This document shows, in pieces, positions 56,652-64,000 of a stretch of DNA of 64,000 nucleotides (positions within the stretch are counted from its first letter, which is position 1; each line of letters starts with the position of its first letter). Both the position numbers and the translations under genes were made by a program. The stretch comes from Temnopleurus reevesii (lineage: Eukaryota > Echinodermata > Echinoidea > Temnopleuroida > Temnopleuridae). The notes beneath the pieces are model-generated. The model searched no databases. It saw nothing but the letters and a program-made list of their open reading frames with translations, and was not told the origin of the DNA. The DNA lies in the NCBI GenBank assembly GCA_036244855.1, contig BQKZ01001375.1:29709-93708 (forward strand). The letters are read 5' to 3'.

Positions 56652-56682
56652 TGACGTCACACGTGAACGACATCGTCATTGG
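56652..56682 (-). promoter_or_regulatory. CRE, E-box and CCAAT cluster upstream of the GPCR
   Basis: tgacgtca (56652-56659) is the full cAMP-response palindrome, followed by the E-box cacgtg (56660-56665). An attgg (56678-56682) reads CCAAT on the gene's strand. All lie within 31 bp and about 160 bp beyond the TATA-like box. Promoter function is inferred. Confidence 0.4.
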
Positions 56683-56689
56683 TTAATTG

Positions 56690-57124
56690 TCCGTTCCGTG
56701 GAACTCTCACTCAACCAGTGAAGAGTGGCGAATCTCGCGGCGCGGTGCTGATGGTCGACTAAAAAGGTTGCCGAATCTGGCATGATGTTGCTTTCTGGCA
56801 TAATTTTTACTTTTCTGGGATTTAGCCTTAAAAATGTATTGATATCAAGCATGATTTGGTACGGGTAAAATTGATATTGATCATAATAAAATAAAAATAT
56901 ATATATTTTATTAAAAAAAAAAAGCATGATCAAAGAGAGCATGAAAACAGACGTGTCTTAAGGGAAGGGACGGGTGCTCTTGGAGAATGTTTTACAAAGT
57001 AAATGAGAACCCGTTTATGTATGTTTAATTTGGCGTGTCTTCTTTTCACGAATCAACGCGACATAAAAACCCTTTTCTGCTCGTCAGTTGCGTACAAAGG
57101 AAAGGTTATATACGGTCCCATTTA
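56690..57124. other. Unassigned upstream flank
   Basis: No gene recognised. gccgaatctggcatgatg near 56771 recurs as cccgaatctggcataact at 57663, a dispersed motif of unknown nature. Confidence 0.35.
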
Positions 57125-57195
57125 TTTATCTATTTTCATTGTTATCATTATTATTATTATAATTATCAATATTATCCTTATCATTCTCATCAAAA
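57125..57195. repeat. Imperfect ATT/ATC microsatellite
   Basis: ATTATT runs with ATC and AAT interruptions, just beyond the 3' end of the minus-strand SINE. Confidence 0.65.
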
Positions 57196-57199
57196 TACG

Positions 57200-57326
57200 T
57201 TAAAAATCTTTCAACTCAACAGGAGCTGTGAAAAAAATGCACAGCACCTGGATGGCATTCGAACCCATAAACCTTTCGGTTACTAGACGAGTGTCATAAC
57301 CGTCAGATCACTGCGGTGCCGGAATG
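57200..57326 (-). mobile_element. tRNA-Thr(AGT)-derived SINE, second copy
   Basis: The minus strand reads ggcaccgcagtgatctgacg (head), cgtctagtaaccgaaagg (anticodon arm with the ctagtaa loop), tatgggttcgaatgcc (B box), then gtgcatttttttcacagctc. The attttttt-c-cagct junction is shared with the copy at 48995. Confidence 0.7.
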
Positions 57327-57419
57327 ATCGGGTTCCTATTATGATAATTATACAGAATAGTAGAGAAATAATTCATCTGGTTATTTAATCGTAATGAAAT
57401 AAATTATTTATCTTTCCAC

Positions 57420-57545
57420 CACCCATGGTATGTATTTTTCATTATTGTTATTATTATCATTCTTATCAACATAATCACTATAATTATTCTCACTATTTTA
57501 TTATTCATGATTTATTCATTATTTTATTAATATTTATTCTTTTTC
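57420..57545. repeat. Imperfect ATT-rich microsatellite
   Basis: Broken ATTATT runs with TTC and ATC. Confidence 0.6.
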
Positions 57546-58415
57546 CAGTGTTTGTTCAGTTTTTATTTTGTTTTATGATTGTCAGAAAATTATGAACCTC
57601 ATCCGCCTTTGCTCCCTGCAGTCCAGTTCTGAACCACTAAAAAATATGTTTGCAAATTTCTTCCCGAATCTGGCATAACTTTGGGATCCCATCTGGCACA
57701 ATTCAACATTGTGTTCTGGCAACACTGCAATCTCGCCTATTCAATACTACCTCAACGAGGTATGACGGTCTCTCGCACAAGGGCTCTTACATGTTTATTT
57801 GTCGGTCTCCCTTCGTGAGGGGAACGACAAAATCGGAGTAAAGAAAGGTAGTAATGGTACATTACACTTCGAGACTCTATAAATACTTCCCATTTTCGCC
57901 TGCTTTCGCGAACAGAAATTTGCACTCTCAATGTATGCATGTAGGAGTGAGTAGTGGGAATGATCGATCAGATGTTGGGAACATGATTACTTCCCCAGGT
58001 TGTTATCAGGAAAATGATCAGAGCATTTAGAATGATTGAAATAACATCGTACTGCTACTCTCATAATGTTAAGGTAACTTGATGTTACTCTTTAGTTTGC
58101 CTGAAATACGAATCAACACGAAATTAAAAGAGATCTGTCGAAATGCAGCCTTTCGAATATCTGCCTCCAGTATTCTACAAAATCTACAGCCTGTATAATA
58201 CACGAGGGTTCTAAACATCTTAAATGGCACCATTTCGTAAAAGGCCATTACTTCCTTGAAATACTATGACATTTAGTGCTCTGAATGGTAAGGACGAATC
58301 ATTGGTTCTAGTTGATATTAAAAATTCAATTAGCCTGTTTAAATTGAAGGCGAAAGTATGAAAGAGGAAAAACGCGCTATTTTACTCATTATTTCGAGTT
58401 AATTGTAATAGATGA
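57546..58415. other. Unassigned stretch
   Basis: No gene recognised. It includes two atctggca motifs (57668 and 57691). Confidence 0.4.
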
Positions 58416-58991
58416 TTAAAGGGGAACCAACCCCTGGAATTATCGCGTTACCATTGAATGGGGAAAATCAAATGAACAAATTGTAAAAATTTGAGCAAAA
58501 TCGGACGACCCGTTCAAAAGTTATGAATTTTCAAAGTCACAGAGATATGACAATTCCTGCCGCTGATGGGGATTCGTGCGATTGGCAAATTCGACGGAAT
58601 CTGTGACGTCATGTCGGACAAATCCTCATTCACTCTGTTTACAAACAAAATGTCAATTTTTTGTTGGGGCATAGCATTTCTTTATCGATTCTGCATGAAT
58701 TTTGAGGAAAATCATGTTGCAACCATACTATAAATGTTACAATAGTCCATCTTTTTAATTCAAATGTCAGAATGTACAAAGTGAATGAAGACTTGTCCGA
58801 CATGACGTCACAGATTTCGTTGGTTTTGCTGACCGCACGGATACCCATTATCGGCAGTTATCATCAAATCTCTTTGTAAAGTCAAAACTTTTGAACGGGT
58901 CGTCCGATTTCGCTCAAATTTTCAGTTTGTTTCTCTGATTTTTCTTCATGCAATACCAGCACGATGATTCCAGGGGGTGGTTCCCCTTTAA
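58416..58991. mobile_element. Foldback element, family E, long copy (576 bp)
   Basis: Left end ttaaaggggaaccaacccct and right end gggggtggttccccttta. Arms of about 230 bp pair, including aatttgagcaaaatcggacg / cgtccgatttcgctcaaatt and the two tgacgtca sites (about 58602 and 58804). A centre of about 180 bp is AT-rich and absent from the 33270 copy. TTAA lies at both edges. Open frames here are non-coding shadows. Confidence 0.9.
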
Positions 58992-59385
58992 TAAATGTTC
59001 CAATGGTGGATAAAGCGGTTTTGCTGTCGCAATGTCGATTACACACATTAGTATCGGGTGTCAATCATGTTGGTATTTAGAATAACTAGATAGAGTGAAT
59101 CAATATTTTAGCAAACATTTACAGATGTATGCGCCAAGTTTTTACTGACATCATTGCACCACAAAACCGGTCGGGTTGGAAATGTAAGCTAATTTGTAAA
59201 ATTACACCAATTTTATATCATCATTTTCATTTAGGGGAATATACACATTAGCACAACTATAGTGAAGCGACCTACTTAATAAGGTTACAGTTAAGTATTT
59301 CTTTAAATAATGTATGGATTTTTAAGCAGTTTTACACCAACTATGCGCTTTGAAACACCCATATAAAGCGCCTTTTAAGTGTAAT
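58992..59385. other. Unassigned stretch
   Basis: No gene recognised. The segment 59343-59385 (gcgctttgaaacaccc, then ataaagcgcc) may be a SINE 3' relic leading into the ATT repeat. Confidence 0.4.
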
Positions 59386-59480
59386 TTGTATTAATATTAT
59401 TATTATTGTTATTATTATTGTTATTGATAATAATAATAATATTATTATTATTGATAATAATAATAATCTTATTATTATTT
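59386..59480. repeat. (ATT)n / (AAT)n microsatellite with inverted blocks
   Basis: attattatt, then aataataat, attattatt and aataataat again. Alternating orientation would let it fold back on itself. Confidence 0.8.
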
Positions 59481-59482
59481 AA

Positions 59483-59646
59483 CACTGCAAAAATGTTGTG
59501 CAAATAATCAACCCCACAGCAATGTTTTCCCTATCTGTTAGGCAACGATTTATGGTCTACACATTCTTTAACCTACCCAACAACTGAGCATAATCTTGCC
59601 CAACAGCTTGTTAGGTTAAATGTTGGCCCAACATTTATGCAAGTGT
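59483..59646. mobile_element. Family F-like foldback
   Basis: aacactgcaaaaatgttg pairs imperfectly with caacatttatgcaagtgt. tgcccaac and gttgggcc-type motifs lie inside. Confidence 0.5.
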
Positions 59647-59953
59647 ACGAATCGATAGAAAGGGGCATATTCTTATAAAAATAGATTTCGGAAAATGATC
59701 AATTACGGTGTTTTGCCATTCATCTTTTCAAGATGAGTATTTCACAATTTTCGATGCTAATAGTATTTGATTTAATACTCGATTTAATTTCTGAAAAGAA
59801 TCAATTAATTTTATTGAATGAAAAATAACGTAGTATATAGGGATACTGGCTGTACATTTGTATATTTGTAAATATTGTTATATTATTTTGGTGAAATGAG
59901 CCACCCTGTATACATATCAGAAATAAATACATTAATCAATTAATTAATTTTGT

Positions 59954-60190
59954 GGGAGCGTCGTGGTGTAGTGGTTCTGATAGTTTCGAATTCCACCCAT
60001 GACGTCAAATTCCTTCCGGAAGCAATTTATCCACACTGTACTGCACTCAACCCAGGTTAGGTGAACGGGTACCGGTAGGGAGCAATTTCTTTAATTCAAT
60101 GAGCACAAAATGGTAGCCATGCTATAGCCGGGTAATAATACACAGAAAGCTTAGACACACTCAATATTTTATTGTGCATTATTTGTATTT
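59954..60190 (+). mobile_element. tRNA-derived SINE, main family, subfamily 2, head deletion
   Basis: Head gggagcgtcgtggtgtagtg, then a deletion of the anticodon region (ttctgatag|tttcgaattccaccc), ctgcactcaacccagg, and the subfamily 2 segment aatggtagccatgctatagc. Confidence 0.8.
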
Positions 60191-60212
60191 TGTGTATAAT
60201 TATTAATGCATA

Positions 60213-60437
60213 CACTCTAAAAAAGGTTGGGCAAAGCTTTACCCAACACTGGATAACATAATGTCCACACAAATATTGCTCAAAATATATACAACTATAT
60301 ACATGTACCTTTCGTTGGATAAATTCTACATAACTCTTGGTTGAAACAAAACTTTAGGTGGATAACAATTCAACCATCAATGGACACTGTGTTAACCTAT
60401 AATTCTGGGGACAGTATGTTTCCCAGGGTTGGGTAAA
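60213..60437. mobile_element. Family F-like foldback
   Basis: acactctaaaaaaggttggg, then gctttacccaac on the left and cccagggttgggtaaac on the right; weaker than the 40598 copy. Confidence 0.5.
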
Positions 60438-61378
60438 CGTTCTGCTAAGCGTTTTAAAGTATACTTTATCTGCTGTAAACTACAATAACATTGATTGATT
60501 GATCGATTGATTGATTGTTGCAAAGATTTAACGACATTATCAACACAATATGTCATATAAGTGTCACGTACAATAACATTGAGGATGTCTTTTGAAGCAA
60601 ATTTCTGTCTACAACATTGAGTCAGTGACTCAGACAGATTGTTGTTGAAGTTTATTGAAAAATCCACATTATAAGCGTGTTATGAATAAAAAAAAGGTTT
60701 TTAAAAAGTCATAGCAATACAAATCAGGATTTATATGGGGCAATAATATTTGCACATCTACATCTCTGCATAAAAACCATGGCCTTATTTGATCAAACAT
60801 AAAACAAAAGCCAAGAGATTAATTATCTCCGTTTTCATTTCCTTGGCAACATCAAACAAAAATTTCAACAGATAGATTTGAAGATATTGCATCAAAGGGA
60901 TACGAACCTTGCAGCTGGTAGCTTTCCAAAGGGTTGTGTTCATTTTAAAAGAACAATTACAAGGCACGATACCTATGAGTTGGATACTTACAGATACGGA
61001 TGCTAATGATGTCGTAGGGTCATTTTACCGTATTATAATCAGTATCAATTTCACAGTGCCTTAAAGAGTCGTTTGAGTGATGTATGTCCGTTGTAAACTG
61101 GATCTTGTTAATTGTAATTACTACACAATACACTCTATAGGTTGGACATTTCAGACACTTTTCTGTGCACACATTACATTTGCTTGCAATGGTTTGATCA
61201 TATGTTCATGTATTCTATCCCAGAATCGTAATCAAATTAGAAACTGCAATTATATTTTTCGTCAAATATCATCGATCATGTCTCCTCTTTGTTCCCGCAA
61301 CTGTTCCAAATTCATTACCCCCGAACTGATCAAATTATGAGATTGTTAACATGGTTAGTGTACTGTTATAAGTTGAAG
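60438..61378. other. Unassigned stretch
   Basis: No gene recognised. A short ttgattga run lies near 60492-60516. Confidence 0.4.
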
Positions 61379-61622
61379 TGAAGGCCGACTTCACACCTTT
61401 GCGCTTTAAGCCTGCGTCCGCCCAGCGTTTTTAGAAATTGAAAACGCTCCCTGGACGCAGGTCATACGGTGGGTTGGCGCTCAGGCGTACGCTCCTTGAG
61501 CGCAAGCTTAACGTCAGTCCACCGTCTGATCCGCGTATGCTGTACGCACAGGGAGCGTTTTAAATTTCCAAAAACGCCGGGCCGACGCACGCTAAAAAAT
61601 GCAAAGGTGTGAGACGGGCTTA
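61379..61622. mobile_element. Foldback element, family A, copy 6
   Basis: Left end gaaggccgacttcacacctt and right end gcaaaggtgtgagacgggct. Inner aaaacgctccctggacgc / cacagggagcgttttaaa. Well-preserved arms. Confidence 0.85.
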
Positions 61623-62185
61623 AGGGTACGTAACAGTCATTCTGATCAGTATTCTAGCCCGTTGGCCACCGGTATTGATTCCGACGACCAAATCAATTTT
61701 CTTTCAAAAGGCTCTCTTTACCACATTTATCTCGAAATATGGGTTCACTAATGGGGAGCATCATTCCTCTAACTGGGTCAGACATGTGTTGCCCCATGAG
61801 GTGCTATAATTGGACTCCCATCTCGATTCTTAATTGCAAAAGTCGCTCAACCCTTGTATCTATATTTTAAAGGTGATACAAAGACACAGGCTATATGAAA
61901 TTACGATGAGGTGAGGAATAGAAACACTCAAAGTCAGACATGTCCAAGAGAGTCCGATCGCCGCAGAGTCGCCGGGAAATGCTGGGCTTCTAACATTACG
62001 ATTGTGTCATTTTGGTGTAATCTTGCGTATGGTTACATGCATCATGTAGTTACCATGGCAACCGCAAAAAGTTACAAATACAGATACGTGCAGTCTGGGG
62101 TTTTTTTTTCATAACACATTTGCGAGCGATTCTTCTAATATCACTAAAATTTACTGTTTTTTTATTAGGGGATGGGGTCTTCACC
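61623..62185. other. Unassigned stretch
   Basis: No gene recognised. Confidence 0.4.
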
Positions 62186-62309
62186 CGCGCACCAAGGATT
62201 TAAATAATAAATAATTTTATGAGCTCACGACTCAGAAAAATTGCGTTTGGCTATTATTCTTAGTCGTGAGGCCATGAAATCCTTTGTATCGAGAAAAGCA
62301 CGGTGCGCA
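62186..62309. mobile_element. Short foldback (family O)
   Basis: gcgcacc / ggtgcgc form the outermost pair, then caaggattt / aaatcctttg and gctcacgactcagaa / ttcttagtcgtgaggc. Imperfect, about 120 bp, non-coding. Confidence 0.55.
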
Positions 62310-63249
62310 CATGGTCTTATATATTTTTACCTCTTTTATCGTCTATTATGAGAATATTTCCTGCAATCAGTTTGTGCTAAAAATGCAGTCATCAATTAAC
62401 CAAGATTCATTCATTTTCTGCAAAGAAAAAGCCAAAATAAGTGAAATTTACCAGGCAACACGGAACGTATAAAAAATGGCGGGTTTGACAATTAAGGGGT
62501 GCGTAATTTACTCCATTGCATGTAATTATTGAAAAGGGGGTATAAACTGGAATTCCCAACCCCAAAGCTTCTGATAATTAGCTAATAGGGGCCTATGACA
62601 TATATATGTACAACATTTTATGTTATGCTATTTTATGTTAATGTTGTTATTTACGTTTTAGGATTTGCTTGTTGCATGGTGTTATCCTTTAACATCTTAA
62701 ACAAAGATTAGGAATAATAGCTCAGAAGAATTATTGATACAATTTTAAATATGGTATCCCCTTTAAATTAGACAGTTCAAGTGTCCCAGCCAATTCCGCC
62801 AATCAAATCATTATGTAGATGATTGTGATATGAAATCACTTTTCCAAGGAGTCACAGTTAATATGTATTTAGTCCCTTGCAGTGACACAGGGATCTGTTT
62901 GTTTGTATGTTTTTTATTCTATTGCGGATATTAAATTGTCAGTCTTTATGAAAATCAAGCCACCCTGTTACTTCATCTCGAAAAAGTTGACCTTTTTTCG
63001 AATCGGATTAAGACATTCGGAAATGAATATTTATTGAAACGAATCTGCCTCTAGTGTTATTCTGACCTCGGTATAATCCTAGATCAGCGAATAGAATCAT
63101 CGCGTTTCCTGCAGCTTTCAAGGTGAGTTTGTATAAGTCACTGTCTCGCCTGTATTGACCAAAACGAGGCAATTTGGCGAATTGAAAACTCGCCCTTGCA
63201 ATTCACGAATAAGCTTTCGTCGGACTCCCGTAGTTTCTAATAGGGACAT
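62310..63249. other. Unassigned stretch
   Basis: No gene recognised. Confidence 0.4.
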
Positions 63250-63467
63250 TTAGCATAGAAGACGGTAGGGCTGATCACAACGTTAGCTCTAAGGTCCCTT
63301 CCAGAAGGGTGCACCAACACAACGCTACTTCTTAAATGAACCTTCGAGCTAACATTGTGATTGGCACTCCCGTCTTGTTAGCAGTTCTCAACCTTAGCGG
63401 CCCGCTATAGATTATCCCGCGCTTAAGAAATAACGTTGTGATTGGCCATACCGTCGTCATGCTAAAG
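63250..63467. mobile_element. Foldback element, family I, copy 2
   Basis: The left end ttagcatagaagacggtagg pairs with the right end ataccgtcgtcatgctaa. Next come gatcacaacgttagctc / aataacgttgtgattgg. The gcggcccgcta block matches the copy at 3946-4215. Non-coding. Confidence 0.8.
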
Positions 63468-64000
63468 GTTCGTATTAACTATTAAGCCGACAGACCAGTT
63501 TTGGGAAGATGGCGCTTCAGATATCTAACTAGATTGCGAGCTGCAGTCAAATTATTACCATAATGCAGTTTTCAATTAGAGCATGTTCATAGTTTGTTTG
63601 AATGAAATCGACCTAGAAATGGCTTAATTATCGCAAAATAAAAAAAAATATTGATGCTGTCGCTCTCCCCAACACAACATTCTTCACGTACAAAATGAAT
63701 GCGAACTCCCACGCCGCATACAATACCACCGGTTGCTCAAGCCATTATTCGACGTTCGGACACTGCGCGACCCATTCAGCGCGCCGTAGGCTAACTACTG
63801 ATTGACATTCTCAAAGTAAAATACGACAGAATACGTGCGAAAATCTCATCAAAATTTCATAATATAGTTATATATAGGCATGTAAAGCAGTTTGGGAATA
63901 CATCAGCTCGTTTCGCATCAATTTCTACATCCCGACCATCATGAATCTATACCTTTAAGGTTTTGACTCTCATGCAGTGTAAACCCTACTAATGATTTAT
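63468..64000. other. Unassigned stretch to window end
   Basis: No gene recognised. A slightly GC-richer segment lies at 63700-63800. Confidence 0.4.

Noticed and set aside
56771..57740. Possible element bounded by gaatctggcat motifs (56773 and 57665)
   Set aside because: The motifs are direct and short and contain unrelated SINE and ATT repeats between them; no boundary could be defined.

Overview
This is a gene-poor, AT-rich stretch of animal nuclear genome. There are no operons, no dense open reading frames and no ribosome-binding sites. It has long microsatellites, tRNA-derived SINEs, many short inverted-repeat (foldback/MITE-like) elements, and a 771-base assembly gap at 20010-20780. The repeat style and an intronless neuropeptide-type GPCR suggest a marine deuterostome, most likely an echinoderm and probably a sea urchin. 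The SINE body, with its internal 'ctgcactcaacccagg' block, resembles what I remember from sea-urchin sequence. That is memory, not a database result.

Only one protein gene can be supported: a single-exon class A (rhodopsin-like) GPCR of 353 residues on the minus strand (54992-56053). It looks like the vasopressin/oxytocin, neuropeptide S and GnRH-related receptor group. It is complete from an in-frame upstream stop to its own stop and has seven membrane segments, DRY, and the extracellular cysteine pair. It departs from the family consensus at two activation switches: CNVP instead of CWxP in TM6 and NPYVF instead of NPxxY in TM7. Upstream on its strand are a TATA-like box (about 56484-56494), a CRE palindrome (56652-56659), an E-box and a CCAAT box.

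Almost everything else recognisable is repeats. (1) A main tRNA-derived SINE family has at least eight copies or pieces in both orientations and at least two body types, usually ending in an ATT-rich tail. (2) A second SINE has a head close to tRNA-Thr(AGT) (48995-49150 plus, 57200-57326 minus). (3) A possible third SINE lies at 27595-27760. (4) I separated about a dozen foldback families by their terminal inverted repeats and labelled them A to O here. They include A (seven full-length copies plus short variants), B, C, D (five copies), E (three copies of decreasing size, each bounded by TTAA), F, G, H, I, J (a dispersed repeat, not a foldback), K, M and N. (5) Simple repeats include a 700-bp (ATC)n block, several CT/GA and CA tracts, (ATT)n tails and a 12-bp minisatellite.

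Layout: 1-5.5 kb holds microsatellites with foldbacks A, B and I and a SINE. 5.5-13 kb holds foldbacks K, G, H and D in otherwise blank DNA. 13-24 kb holds SINEs, CT tracts, the B-B-C-A cluster and the gap. 24-40 kb is sparse, with foldbacks D, A, E, a nested TTGTACCC element and K. 40-53 kb holds F, a tandem A-derived array, J, M, A, D and SINEs. 53-57 kb is the GPCR locus. 57-64 kb holds SINEs, the longest E copy, F-like elements, A and I. No transposase, reverse transcriptase, rRNA gene, CRISPR array or intact functional tRNA gene was recognised. Exons of multi-exon genes could be hidden, since spliced genes cannot be ruled out by eye.
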